Below, piece after piece: positions 17,304 to 26,325 of a DNA stretch of 64,000 bases. Source of the DNA: CAMPJM01 sp964440915 (GTDB taxonomy: Bacteria; Bacteroidota; Bacteroidia; Cytophagales; Cyclobacteriaceae); NCBI GenBank assembly GCA_964440915.1, contig CAYTTV010000003.1, positions 1 through 64,000 of the forward strand, read 5' to 3'. The first letter of the stretch is position 1, and every line of letters starts with the position of its first letter. The notes under the pieces were generated by a model. The model worked only from the letters and a program-made list of their open reading frames with translations. It was not told where the DNA came from and searched no databases. A program made the translations under genes and the position numbers.

Positions 17304-18559
17304 CCTCTGTTCAAAATGGGTTGACAGTAAGCCATAATTTTGTCTGTAGCGCCTGTATTACTTTCAACATATGTTTTGTTGGTCTGGCCTGCAGCAGTTC
17401 TAGCTGAAAATGAAGACAGCGTTTGAAAGACTTTGTTTAATTCATCTTGGTTCTGTATAGCAAAAGCTCCGCCTAGGGCTATCAAATCCTTTGCTTCCTG
17501 AAACTTGCCATAACTTTTGTTGCCAAAGAGGATAGGTACGCCATAGGTAGCCGCTTCCAAAATATTATGCAATCCTTTTCCGAAAGCTCCTCCTACGTAG
17601 GCATAATCTCCATATGCATATAAAGAAGACAGCAGCCCAATGTTATCAATAATCAAAATATCGTAGCGGTGTATTTCAGAAAGGTCTGCTTGGGAATAGC
17701 GTATGCAGCTTAAGGATGTAGCGGTCATTATTGCTTGTATGTTTTCTTCTGAAATCTCATGAGGAGCGATGATGTATTTTAGGTTATAAGGGTTCCTATT
17801 GATAAAGGACATAAGTACCTTCATGTCGTCTTGCCAACTGCTGCCAATGACCATCGTGGGCTGACCATTTTGGAACTTTGCTGCCAATGGGATATCTTTT
17901 CTTTGGTTGGCGAGTTGGGCCACTCTATCAAAGCGCGTATCGCCCGAAAGACTTACTTGTGTGATGCCTATCCCTTCGAGCAGTTCCTTCGACACTTGGT
18001 TCTGAACGAAAATGTGGTCGAAGCATCGGAGCATTTGCCTATGGAAAGAGCCGTAAGGTTTGAAGAAAAGCTGGTCAGTCCGAAATATAGCTGAAACAGA
18101 AAGTACAGGAATATTGCGCCTCTTCATCTCGGCAAGATAGTAGTGCCAAAATTCATACTTTATAAAAAACGCCAAGTCAGGCTTTACAATGTCTAAAAAT
18201 TTGTTGGCATTTCCTGGTGAATCCAAAGGGAGATAGGAAACGAAATCGGCAAGGGCATAATGTTTCCGTACTTCATAACCTGAAGGAGAGAAAAATGTCA
18301 AGAAGATAGCAGATTCTGGAAACGTGGATTTGATCTTCTCAATAATCGGCCGTCCTTGCTCAAACTCTCCCAATGAGGCGCAGTGAAACCAAATACGTTT
18401 TGCAGAAGGATTGGGAGTGAAGCCTTCAGATATGGTTTTGAAAATGGCCTTTCTGCCCTGTACAAAGAGCTTAGCTTTAAGATTAAATAAAGCAGCCCCC
18501 TTGGCTCCCAGTGCGAAGATCCATAACGAAAGGCGATATAGCAGTAGCCCTAACTTCAT
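17300..18559 (-). CDS. waaA: 3-deoxy-D-manno-octulosonic acid transferase
   Basis: This 419-residue protein matches KdtA/WaaA. It has an N-terminal membrane-associated helix, HCASLGEFEQGRPIIE (about residues 59-74), and the later donor-site segment GKGLHNILEAATYGVPILFG. The enzyme attaches Kdo to lipid A at the cytoplasmic face of the inner membrane, which marks the organism as an LPS-bearing Gram-negative. The length is usual. The last 4 bp overlap rsgA. Confidence 0.94.
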   Translation of the reverse strand: MKLGLLLYRLSLWIFALGAKGAALFNLKAKLFVQGRKAIFKTISEGFTPNPSAKRIWFHCASLGEFEQGRPIIEKIKSTFPESAIFLTFFSPSGYEVRKHYALADFVSYLPLDSPGNANKFLDIVKPDLAFFIKYEFWHYYLAEMKRRNIPVLSVSAIFRTDQLFFKPYGSFHRQMLRCFDHIFVQNQVSKELLEGIGITQVSLSGDTRFDRVAQLANQRKDIPLAAKFQNGQPTMVIGSSWQDDMKVLMSFINRNPYNLKYIIAPHEISEENIQAIMTATSLSCIRYSQADLSEIHRYDILIIDNIGLLSSLYAYGDYAYVGGAFGKGLHNILEAATYGVPILFGNKSYGKFQEAKDLIALGGAFAIQNQDELNKVFQTLSSFSARTAAGQTNKTYVESNTGATDKIMAYCQPILNRG

Positions 18560-18609
18560 GTGGACAAAAATAGAGAATTAATTCAGTAAGAGCTGATGAA
18601 GAAAACATA

Positions 18610-18637
18610 AAAGGCCGCAAAATATCTTGCGGCCTTT
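18610..18637 (-). terminator. Intrinsic terminator after the peroxiredoxin gene
   Basis: AAAGGCCGCAA (18610-18620) pairs with TTGCGGCCTTT (18627-18637) around a 6-base loop. On the minus strand the stem ends in a T-containing run, which suits termination of the fur-prx transcript before waaA. Confidence 0.75.
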
Positions 18638-18674
18638 ATTCCTTTATCTAATAAAGATGGTATGTTGCTACTCC

Positions 18675-19304
18675 TTAGTGCTTAGAAAGGTATTCAGCTA
18701 CACCTTCTTTGGTTGCTTTCATCGCTTCTTTCCCTTCTTCCCAGTTGGCAGGACATACTTCGCCATGCTTTTCAACATGATGCCAAGCATCCACCAAACG
18801 GATCATTTCATCAATATTTCTTCCCAAAGGCAGATCGTTGATGGTTTCGTGTCTTACAATACCTTCTTTGTCGATTAAGAAAGAACCTCTATAAGCTACT
18901 GGCGCACCTTCAAAAATAAGGGCACCATCTTCGTCGTAGTTCCAGTCTCCGGCCAATACACCGAAATTATGGGCAATGGTCTTAGAAGAATCGGCTACCA
19001 ATGGATAGGTTACTCCTTCAATTCCACCTTGATCTTTTGGTAAGTTCAACCATGCCAAGTGCGTTTCCTCTGTGTCGCATGAAGCTCCTACTATCTCAAC
19101 ACCTCTTTTTTTGAATTCTTCTAGTTTTTCTTGAAATGCAAGTATTTCGGTTGGGCATACAAAAGTGAAGTCTTTGGGGTAAAAGAAGAAAATCACTTCT
19201 TTCTTTCCTATAAATTGATCCAATGAAAAGCTTTCAACGATTTCCTCGCCATTAATAACTGCGGGGGCATTAAATAAAGGTGCTTTTTTTCCTACTAATG
19301 ACAT
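18675..19304 (-). CDS. Typical 2-Cys peroxiredoxin (AhpC/Prx1 type)
   Basis: This 209-residue peroxiredoxin has the peroxidatic Cys50 in DFTFVCPTE and the resolving Cys184 in GEVCPANW, so both catalytic cysteines are present. It reduces hydrogen peroxide and organic peroxides in the cytoplasm. The GDWNYDEDGALIFEGAP segment (119-135) and C-terminal extension fit the AhpC/Prx1 class. It lies 46 bp downstream of a Fur/PerR-like regulator, a common peroxide-defence pairing. No ahpF is present here, so the electron donor is unknown. Confidence 0.93.
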   Translation of the reverse strand: MSLVGKKAPLFNAPAVINGEEIVESFSLDQFIGKKEVIFFFYPKDFTFVCPTEILAFQEKLEEFKKRGVEIVGASCDTEETHLAWLNLPKDQGGIEGVTYPLVADSSKTIAHNFGVLAGDWNYDEDGALIFEGAPVAYRGSFLIDKEGIVRHETINDLPLGRNIDEMIRLVDAWHHVEKHGEVCPANWEEGKEAMKATKEGVAEYLSKH

Positions 19305-19350
19305 AATGATTATAATTTATGGTTGTTGATAATACTAATTTGATAAACGG

Positions 19351-19830
19351 TTAAATAATTTCTACGTCCTCGTCAGGATCGATTTTTTCCGCATTAATTT
19401 GCAGCCGTATGTCTTTGATTTGCATATTCCTAACCTGCTTTTTCTTGAAAAAGTTTTCCAAAAGTTCATTGAGTTCTTCATTATGATAATCAATGATTTC
19501 TTTCGTATTGGTGCAGTATATGTGGTTGTGGTAGCCCAAGTTGACATCGTATCGCATATTGCCGCCATCGGTGGGTACTTTGCTCACCAGCCCGGCCAAC
19601 ACAAATGTATCGAGCGTTTTATATACAGTGGCCAAAGAAATACTTGGATTGTCAAACTGTACCTTTTCAAAAATTTTTTCTGCGGAAGGATGATTGGGGA
19701 TTTCCATTAAGGCATTGTAGATAACGATTCGCTGCTGGGTTATTTTCAACCCTGCTGCTGAGAGCTTATCTTTTATGTTCTGATATATTTGCCTTTTTTC
19801 TTCCAACCCTGAATTATTCTTAAATAACAA
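19351..19830 (-). CDS. Fur/PerR family transcriptional regulator
   Basis: This protein of up to 159 residues has the Fur winged helix (GLKITQQRIVIYNAL, about 27-41; SISLATVYKTLDTFVLAGLV, about 63-82) and the metal-site segment YHNHIYC. It contains only one cysteine, so the paired CxxC structural zinc sites of classical Fur and PerR are missing. No ATG fits the start: it is a TTG at 19830 or at 19806. The neighbouring peroxiredoxin points to a PerR-like peroxide role, and an inverted repeat at its start suggests autoregulation. An iron-sensing Fur role is the alternative. Confidence 0.88.
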   Translation of the reverse strand: MLFKNNSGLEEKRQIYQNIKDKLSAAGLKITQQRIVIYNALMEIPNHPSAEKIFEKVQFDNPSISLATVYKTLDTFVLAGLVSKVPTDGGNMRYDVNLGYHNHIYCTNTKEIIDYHNEELNELLENFFKKKQVRNMQIKDIRLQINAEKIDPDEDVEII

Positions 19831-19860
19831 TGATTCTTATTTGAGAATCATGCAAATCTA
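19830..19860 (-). promoter_or_regulatory. Promoter box and perfect inverted repeat (candidate Fur/PerR operator)
   Basis: ATGATTCT (19830-19837) and AGAATCAT (19844-19851) form a perfect 8-bp inverted repeat with a 6-bp spacer. Just upstream on the minus strand, TAGATTTG (19853-19860) matches the Bacteroidota -7 box TAnnTTTG. The repeat would cover the transcription start and the start codon region of the Fur-like gene, which suits self-repression. Binding is inferred. Confidence 0.6.
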
Positions 19861-20084
19861 GGACAGAAAACAGTACTATCCAAGTTATGGTCGAACTGAA
19901 GTAACAACATAAAGTTCAGCTGCGATATAGTGGTAGAAGCAGCTTTATAACATGGTGCTTTAGGATAAAAAATATAAAATTGTGGACACATTAAGGCTTG
20001 TGTAAGAATTTTTAAAATAATGATCGGTATTCCAGTCTTGGAACAGCTTATTTAGCAGCCTATTAATTCATAATTGGAATTCAC

Positions 20085-21092
20085 ATGAAATCAATTAAAA
20101 TATTATCCTTTAGCATCTTAATGAGCCTGCCGCTAACGCTGTTTGCTCAAGGCGATATAGACCTCTTTTTGAAAGCGGGGAAAGATGATGCTTCCAAATT
20201 GATGGAGTCTTATTTGACACCTGCCATGAATGGGTTTGGCTATGGCATCAACAATGGTTGGTACAATACTGCCAAAGCTCATAAAACTTTGGGTTTTGAC
20301 CTTACTGTTACTGTGAGTGCCGTAATGGTGCCCAGTAGTAAACAGTATTTTACTTTCCGCAACGGCGACTATAGCAATATAAAATTAGCCACCGGAGAAA
20401 GCGCCCAGATGCCTACTGCCATGGGGCCTAATAATGAAGGACCAGTATTGGAAATATATGATGAAAATGGGCAGTCCACTGGTGTAACCTTCGAGGGAAT
20501 TCCTGGTTTAGGCTTGAAAGATGAAATAGGTATCAATGCTGTGCCTGCACCCATAGCGCAATTGGGCATTGGCATTGCTAAAAATACAGATTTAAAATTC
20601 CGGTATATTCCTAAGATTGATATGGGAGGTGATGGTGATATTGGTTTATTCGGTATAGGAGTCATGCATGATGTAAAGCAGTGGATCCCAGGTATAAAAA
20701 TGCTGCCTTTCGATCTTTCTGCACTGGTAGGTTATACCAAGCTTACGGTCAATTATGATATGGATGGAAATGTAGATGGAGAAAACCAAATCGCTAATCT
20801 TTCTGCAACAGGAGTTACTTTTCAGGGGATTATTTCCAAGCAAATCTCTGTGCTTACCTTGTACGGTGCATTGGGCTACAATTCTACCAAAACAGGTGTG
20901 AAGGTAAAGGGTACGTATGAATTGGATGACTATGGTACGCTAGAAGATCCTGTAGACTTGTCTTTTGGAGAAGGTAGTATGATGCTAACGGCAGGCTTTA
21001 GGCTTAAATTGGCCATTTTGACATTGCATGCTGATTATACTTTGAACAAATACCCTGTGCTTAGCGCTGGAATTGGCTTTAGCGTTCGCTAA
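20085..21092 (+). CDS. DUF6588 family outer-membrane-like protein
   Basis: This 335-residue protein has a clear signal peptide (cleavage near residue 22, after LTLFAQ). Its beta-rich, glycine-rich body ends in an aromatic/arginine terminus (GIGFSVR), as in outer-membrane barrels. It resembles DUF6588 proteins of Bacteroidota, of unknown function. The early part, LKAGKDDASKLMESYLTPAMNGFGYG, is the family hallmark (about residues 29-54). It stands alone and is followed by a strong terminator. Confidence 0.82.
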   Translation: MKSIKILSFSILMSLPLTLFAQGDIDLFLKAGKDDASKLMESYLTPAMNGFGYGINNGWYNTAKAHKTLGFDLTVTVSAVMVPSSKQYFTFRNGDYSNIKLATGESAQMPTAMGPNNEGPVLEIYDENGQSTGVTFEGIPGLGLKDEIGINAVPAPIAQLGIGIAKNTDLKFRYIPKIDMGGDGDIGLFGIGVMHDVKQWIPGIKMLPFDLSALVGYTKLTVNYDMDGNVDGENQIANLSATGVTFQGIISKQISVLTLYGALGYNSTKTGVKVKGTYELDDYGTLEDPVDLSFGEGSMMLTAGFRLKLAILTLHADYTLNKYPVLSAGIGFSVR

Positions 21093-21156
21093 GTCCATTA
21101 ACTCATGCCGAGAATTGAAAGCAAATAGGTTGAGGAGAAAAACTCATGAGCATAAA

Positions 21157-21187
21157 AAAAGCCTTCTTTTGAGAAAAGAAGGCTTTT
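21157..21187 (+). terminator. Intrinsic terminator after the DUF6588 gene
   Basis: AAAAGCCTTCTTTT (21157-21170) pairs perfectly with AAAAGAAGGCTTTT (21174-21187) around a GAG loop. Flanking A and T runs make it usable in both directions, so it may also serve the small minus-strand lipoprotein gene downstream. Confidence 0.85.
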
Positions 21188-21282
21188 AATAAAATGTTAA
21201 ACAGGTGTATGAATAAATGTGTGTGTTATGTACCCTTATATACCTTGTCAATATGAAAGGTAACCCCTGAGTAAAATTTTTT

Positions 21283-21492
21283 TTATTTTTTTAAGAAAGT
21301 AATAGCGGGCGGTGAGTTAATCTGTTTTTCCCAATAAACTTCTTCGACGTATAAAGCATTCCTGACGGTATCAGGAACTATTATCTTATGTTGTGAGCCT
21401 GTCAAGATTCCTTGGTTTTTGATACAACCGAAAAACAGCAAAGTTCCCAACGCAAATATTTTTATAACGAAAACAAAATCTGATTTCTTCAT
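21283..21492 (-). CDS. Small putative lipoprotein
   Basis: This 69-residue reading frame starts with MKKSDFV and has a hydrophobic stretch ending in LLFFGC (Cys23), which fits a lipoprotein signal. The mature part of about 47 residues has no recognised domain. It is isolated between a DUF6588 gene and an LMW phosphatase gene on the other strand. The lipobox supports reality, but no family is recognised. Confidence 0.5.
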   Translation of the reverse strand: MKKSDFVFVIKIFALGTLLFFGCIKNQGILTGSQHKIIVPDTVRNALYVEEVYWEKQINSPPAITFLKK

Positions 21493-21671
21493 GTGATCAA
21501 CTTCCTGAGATCTTAAACCTCTCTTTGAAATTATAAAAGTAAGTTTTTATCTCAATATATAAAAATTATCCAAAATAAAATTTAATTAATCAATAATTCC
21601 CTTGGAAGTCTCCCTCTCCTTGGAGATGCAAGACAAAACAAATAGCTTTGGTTGCTTAATAATGATTAATA

Positions 21672-22151
21672 ATGAAAAAAGTTTTATTTGTTTGCTTGGG
21701 CAATATCTGCAGATCACCATTAGCAGAAGCCATTTTTAAAAAGAAAATTGTTGAAAGAGGGCTGGAAGAAAAAGTTTATATCGAATCAGCTGGGACTTCC
21801 AATTATCACATCGGTCGGGGAGCTGATCCCCGCAGTCAAGAAAATGCAATGCGCAACAACGTGCATATCGATCATAAAGCACGGCAATTAGTAGCGGAGG
21901 ACTTGGAGCATTTTGATTATATAATTACCATGGACGAAAGTAATTATAACAATACCCTCAGCCTTTCTTCATCAAAACAACACCATGATAAGGTTTTTAT
22001 GATGCGAAGTTTTACAGAGAAGGGTTTGAGCACAAGTATAGCCCTGGATGTGCCAGATCCCTATTATGGAGGTGAAGAAGGCTTTCAGCATGTTTTCGAC
22101 ATTCTGGATGAGACTTGTGAACATCTTCTCAATTTTGTTATGAAATCATAA
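21672..22151 (+). CDS. Low molecular weight protein-tyrosine-phosphatase family enzyme
   Basis: This 159-residue enzyme has the phosphatase loop C-x5-R-S at residues 8-15 (CLGNICRS) and the general-acid segment DVPDPYYGG. Classical members dephosphorylate tyrosine. However, bacterial members next to fructosamine kinase-like genes, such as YfkJ in Bacillus, have been reported to dephosphorylate ribulosamine or erythrulosamine 5-phosphates. The next gene, 10 bp downstream, is a fructosamine kinase family member, so a deglycation role is a real alternative. Cytoplasmic. Confidence 0.93.
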   Translation: MKKVLFVCLGNICRSPLAEAIFKKKIVERGLEEKVYIESAGTSNYHIGRGADPRSQENAMRNNVHIDHKARQLVAEDLEHFDYIITMDESNYNNTLSLSSSKQHHDKVFMMRSFTEKGLSTSIALDVPDPYYGGEEGFQHVFDILDETCEHLLNFVMKS

Positions 22152-22161
22152 AATTACGCGG

Positions 22162-23037
22162 ATGGGACAAACCGCTGATCAGGCCTTTTTCAAAGCTGTG
22201 CTGCATGAGGGCCTTGGAATCGTAACGGTGAAAGGAATAAAGATCAAAACAGGAGGTTGTATCAGTCATGCTGCGGAAGTCATGACCTCAGAAGGAAGCT
22301 TTTTCATAAAGTGGAAAAAAGCTTCAGGTGCGAATATGTATGCTACTGAGCAGCGCGATCTTACACAACTTGCGGGAAAGTCAAGTCTGAAAATTCCTAA
22401 GCCTCTGCATCATGGGGAATTACAAGGGCAGTATTATTTTCTGATGGAGGCACTGGATGTTGTGCCGGAATCTACTGGCTTTTGGGAACATCTTGGTGTA
22501 GGGCTTGCAGAACTTCATCGGCATACGGCAAATGAACATGGACTTGTTTATAATAACTTTATAGGAAGCTTGCCGCAAAGCAATATTGTACATCCTTCGT
22601 GGCATACTTTCTTTGTTGAAGAAAGGCTGAATGTGCAATTGGAGATGGCATTGGAAAAAAAGTTGGTCGATGCCAGCTTTGCAAAAAGATTCACCCAAAT
22701 TTATCATAAGATTCCAGACCTAATTCCAGATGCACCTTCTTCTCTTTTGCATGGAGACTTATGGAGCGGAAATATACTCGCCACAAAGGGAGATATTGCA
22801 GCTTTGATAGATCCTGCTGTTTACTATGGATCGAGAGAGATGGAGTTAGCCTTTACACATTTATTCGGAGGTTTTGATGCTCAATTCTATAAAAGTTATA
22901 ATGAAGCATTTCCTTTGGCTTCAGGCTTTAGATCGCGCATTGATATTTATAATCTTTACCCTCTGATGGTCCATGTGAATATTTTCGGAACTTCTTATTT
23001 AAAGGCGGTTCAAGACACGATCAACCAATATCAGTGA
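22162..23037 (+). CDS. Fructosamine kinase family protein
   Basis: This 291-residue protein has the aminoglycoside-phosphotransferase-like fold of the FN3K family. The catalytic loop is LLHGDLWSGNI (about residues 196-206) and the metal-binding segment is IDPAVYYGSREMELAF (about 216-231). Such kinases phosphorylate sugar adducts on protein lysines so that they fall off; many bacterial members prefer ribulosamines or erythrulosamines. The upstream LMW phosphatase gene is 10 bp away, which suggests a two-step repair pair. Confidence 0.92.
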   Translation: MGQTADQAFFKAVLHEGLGIVTVKGIKIKTGGCISHAAEVMTSEGSFFIKWKKASGANMYATEQRDLTQLAGKSSLKIPKPLHHGELQGQYYFLMEALDVVPESTGFWEHLGVGLAELHRHTANEHGLVYNNFIGSLPQSNIVHPSWHTFFVEERLNVQLEMALEKKLVDASFAKRFTQIYHKIPDLIPDAPSSLLHGDLWSGNILATKGDIAALIDPAVYYGSREMELAFTHLFGGFDAQFYKSYNEAFPLASGFRSRIDIYNLYPLMVHVNIFGTSYLKAVQDTINQYQ

Positions 23038-23055
23038 TCTTATGATCTAGTGTAT

Positions 23056-24312
23056 TCATGACGCCACTACAATTTGGAAGTTGCTCCTTGTCCTTTGTTC
23101 CAGCAATATTTTCTTGTTTTTACTTATCAATTCGATGGTCGCATGATCATAGTTCTTTACGGTAATAAGTTCTAAGCCTTCATTAAAGTAAATAGCAAAA
23201 TATGGCTTTAAGTTTTCTAACAGTACAGCGACTTTTGCATTTTGATCGATGCATATAGAAAATGAAGTTGCGGAGTTTTGCATAAGATTAAGCTTGATAT
23301 TCAATGAATCCACCATTTGAAATATTTGGCTCAAGTGGTGCTCATCGATGAAAGAAAGGTCTTTTGTTCTAAAGGATAACAAACATTGATTGGGCATAAA
23401 GATAATAGCAGGAGGTAATGCTTTCGGTGAGCACTCGTGGATACAAGTACCAGTGCCGGCAAGATTCCCAAACGGCTTCACCCATAGTGGTATTTTCTTA
23501 TTGGCTAGTGGTTTTATAGTTTTAGGATGTATCACTGTAGCACCATAGTAAGTCATTTCTGCTGCTTCTTGGTAAGATAGTTCTGAGTATTGAACGACTG
23601 TCGGCATTCTTTTAGGGTCCGCATTGAGCACACCTTCTACATCTTTCCAGATCACTACTTCTTTGGCATCGAGACAAAAAGCAAAAATAGCAGCACTAAA
23701 ATCCGAACCTTCTCTACCCAATGTGGTAGTATGGCTATTGCTATCTGCCGCAATAAAACCTTGGGTAAGAACCAAGCTTTCACGCAGTAGAGGCGGAAGC
23801 TTCCGCTGAATATTCAGGCAGGTGTACTCCCAATTTACATTGGCCTCACGGAAAATGCTGTCTGTTCTGATCAGTTCACGTGCATCCATCCATTGACACT
23901 TGAGGCCAACAGCGTTCAGGTAATCGCTCACAATATGGGTAGATGCGAGCTCTCCTAAACTGATGATTTTGTCATAGAACAAATTGAAATTCTCCTTTGT
24001 CATTGCGGTATTCAAGATATAGGGTATTGACCCAAATAGTGCATTGATGCGATCAACAGTGGCCAGATTTTGGAATGGGAAAAGATCTTGGATGATCGAT
24101 TGGTGGTATTGTATCAGCTTTTGCATAAGGTCCGAATAGGATTCTCCCCGGTAGGCTTTCAGCAGTATTTCTTCCAATGCATTGGTTGTTTTGCCCATTG
24201 CCGAAACGACAATAAGCAAGGAACCTTTATGATAGTGATTTACGATATTGACTAGGTTCTTGATAGCTGGAGCATCTTTAACCGAGGCTCCTCCAAATTT
24301 GAATACCTTCAT
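23056..24312 (-). CDS. Aspartate kinase (monofunctional)
   Basis: This 418-residue protein begins MKVFKFGGASVKD, the nucleotide-binding start of aspartokinases. TLGREGSDFSAA (about residues 196-207) is the aspartate-binding segment. The C-terminal 120 residues form the ACT-type regulatory region. It phosphorylates aspartate in the first step of lysine, methionine and threonine synthesis. It converges with the fructosamine kinase gene and is divergent from fbp. Which amino acid inhibits it cannot be read from the sequence. Confidence 0.93.
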   Translation of the reverse strand: MKVFKFGGASVKDAPAIKNLVNIVNHYHKGSLLIVVSAMGKTTNALEEILLKAYRGESYSDLMQKLIQYHQSIIQDLFPFQNLATVDRINALFGSIPYILNTAMTKENFNLFYDKIISLGELASTHIVSDYLNAVGLKCQWMDARELIRTDSIFREANVNWEYTCLNIQRKLPPLLRESLVLTQGFIAADSNSHTTTLGREGSDFSAAIFAFCLDAKEVVIWKDVEGVLNADPKRMPTVVQYSELSYQEAAEMTYYGATVIHPKTIKPLANKKIPLWVKPFGNLAGTGTCIHECSPKALPPAIIFMPNQCLLSFRTKDLSFIDEHHLSQIFQMVDSLNIKLNLMQNSATSFSICIDQNAKVAVLLENLKPYFAIYFNEGLELITVKNYDHATIELISKNKKILLEQRTRSNFQIVVAS

Positions 24313-24377
24313 ATATTGGCTAATGTATTCTCTGCCTTAAATGTTACACTTTTTATTAAAAGCCATGCATTCCTCCT

Positions 24378-24385
24378 TATCTTTG
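24378..24385 (+). promoter_or_regulatory. Bacteroidota-type -7 box upstream of fbp
   Basis: TATCTTTG matches TAnnTTTG, 35 bp before the fbp ATG, giving a leader of roughly 25-30 nt. No clear -33 TTTG was seen at the expected spacing. Confidence 0.45.
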
Positions 24386-24420
24386 TAGCTAACACTTAGT
24401 TACATTATAAAACGAATATA

Positions 24421-25464
24421 ATGACAAACAACGAATTTGGATTACCGATTGGAACGGCATTGGACCGTTTCATCAAACGGAAGCAAGATGATTTTCCATT
24501 TGCTTCTGGAGAGCTTTCTCAACTGCTGCGCGATATCGCATTGGCGGGAAAAATTGTCAACAGGGTCATTAATATGGCCGGCCTAGTAGGCATAGCAGGT
24601 GCATATGGAGCACAGAACATTCAGGGCGAAGAGCAGCAAAAGTTAGATGTAGTCGCCAATACACGGTTTAAAAGGGCTTTAAAAAACGGAGGTGAAGTCT
24701 GTGCCGTGGTATCTGAAGAAGAAGAGCAGGTAATTGATCTGGGGAATGACAAGGGACGGTATGTCGTAGCCATAGATCCTTTGGATGGCTCTTCCAACAT
24801 TGATGTGAATGTTTCTATTGGAACCATTTTCTCAATTTACAGAAGGGTTACTACCCCAGGTACCCCAGTAAAGGAGGTCGATATTTTACAAAAAGGAAAA
24901 TCTCAGGTGGCAGCAGGCTATATTTTATATGGGTCTTCTACCATGTTGGTCTACACGACAGGTCGCGGAGTAAATGGATTTACTTATGATGCTACTTTAG
25001 GTGAGTTTTTCCTGTCGCATAGCAATATTAAGATTCCTTCTCAAGGGTCAATTTACTCTGTAAATGAAGGGCTATGTCGCAGCTTTCCAAAAAGTGTAAA
25101 TGCCTATCTTGACTACTGCAAGGATCAAGGTTATAGTTCCCGGTACATTGGTTCGCTTGTGGCTGATTTCCACAGAAATCTATTTAAGGGTGGGATTTAC
25201 ATGTATCCATCTACAGAAGCCGCCCCAAGTGGAAAATTACGACTGTTATATGAATGTAACGCTTTGGCCTTTATAGCAGAGCAGGCAGGCGGAAAAGCTA
25301 CCAATGGCACCGGAGAACGTGTTTTGGATATAGCGGTAAAGGAGCTGCATCAAAGAATTCCTTTGTCTATAGGCTCTGCAGAAATGGTAGAAAAGGCAGA
25401 ATTGATCGGGAAACAGCAAAGTAAATATAATAGTAATGCCGCTAAGTCTGTATTTATAGCATAA
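24421..25464 (+). CDS. fbp: Fructose-1,6-bisphosphatase class 1
   Basis: This 347-residue protein has the metal-binding signature DPLDGSSNIDVNVSIGTIF (about residues 119-137) and the substrate segment GKLRLLYECNALAFIAEQAGG near residue 270. It hydrolyses fructose-1,6-bisphosphate to fructose-6-phosphate in gluconeogenesis. The length is normal and the ATG start is supported by the N-terminal family pattern. It stands alone between the divergent aspartate kinase and trmN6. Confidence 0.95.
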   Translation: MTNNEFGLPIGTALDRFIKRKQDDFPFASGELSQLLRDIALAGKIVNRVINMAGLVGIAGAYGAQNIQGEEQQKLDVVANTRFKRALKNGGEVCAVVSEEEEQVIDLGNDKGRYVVAIDPLDGSSNIDVNVSIGTIFSIYRRVTTPGTPVKEVDILQKGKSQVAAGYILYGSSTMLVYTTGRGVNGFTYDATLGEFFLSHSNIKIPSQGSIYSVNEGLCRSFPKSVNAYLDYCKDQGYSSRYIGSLVADFHRNLFKGGIYMYPSTEAAPSGKLRLLYECNALAFIAEQAGGKATNGTGERVLDIAVKELHQRIPLSIGSAEMVEKAELIGKQQSKYNSNAAKSVFIA

Positions 25465-25565
25465 GACACAGGTTTTGAAGGGAAAGGTTGGCAATCATCC
25501 TTTCCCTCATCTCTGTTTACGATATCCCACCACCATGCTAATAGCGGTTAGTACACTTAACATTG

Positions 25566-26282
25566 ATGAGCAGGAGCAACGCATATTTTCAGTTTAAGCA
25601 ATTTCGTATTGAACAGTCAATGGCGGCCATGAAAGTCTGCACAGAATCTTGCGTTTTCGGGGCGTTGGTAGAAGCGGTCGAACCAGATCGTATGCTGGAT
25701 ATTGGTACTGGTACGGGCCTACTTAGTCTTATGGTAGCTCAGAAATTTTCCTGTCTCATAGAGGCTGTTGAAATGGAAGCGGGGGCTTATCGGCAGGCTT
25801 TGGCCAATTTTAAAGCCAGTCCTTGGGCAGATCGGATTACTTTGTTTCATACAACCATTCAGGAGTTTTCCCTCAAGACACAGCAGCGCTACGATTTGAT
25901 TGTATGTAACCCGCCTTTTTTCTCCAATCATTTGCTTTCGCCTTCCCAAGCCCGAAACATAGCGATGCACAACCAAACGCTCTCTCATTTCGATTTGGCA
26001 GAAGCGATCCAAAAGTTGCTGGCAGAGTCTGGTCTAGCGTATATATTACATCCGCCTGTAGAAGCTATTATGTTCGATAGCCTAGCCAATGGGAAGGATT
26101 TATATGTACAGCAAAGAACCCAGTTGATGCACCATGAAGAAGGTCCAGTACTGCGCTATATCACTGTTTATGGCACAAAGCCAAAAGAGCATTCCCTTGA
26201 AACCTTTGTTATAAAGGACGAATCCGGTGCTTATACGAATGATTTTATCGAAAAGCTAAAGCCTTATTACCTTTATCTTTAG
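25566..26282 (+). CDS. trmN6: tRNA1(Val) (adenine(37)-N6)-methyltransferase
   Basis: This 238-residue SAM-dependent methyltransferase starts at the ATG at 25566. It has the SAM-binding strand MLDIGTGTGLLSLM (about residues 43-56) and the N6-adenine motif NPPFF in VCNPPFFSNHL. It resembles YfiC/TrmN6, which methylates A37 of tRNA-Val. Its last 25 codons (FVIKDESGAY..KPYYLYL) have a diverged second copy at 28891-28968, beyond the M43 protease and lipoprotein genes. Confidence 0.9.
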   Translation: MSRSNAYFQFKQFRIEQSMAAMKVCTESCVFGALVEAVEPDRMLDIGTGTGLLSLMVAQKFSCLIEAVEMEAGAYRQALANFKASPWADRITLFHTTIQEFSLKTQQRYDLIVCNPPFFSNHLLSPSQARNIAMHNQTLSHFDLAEAIQKLLAESGLAYILHPPVEAIMFDSLANGKDLYVQQRTQLMHHEEGPVLRYITVYGTKPKEHSLETFVIKDESGAYTNDFIEKLKPYYLYL

Positions 26283-26325
26283 GGTTTTCCGCCTTTTGTG
26301 GTTTAGGCCAAGCCCTTGCCCATTG

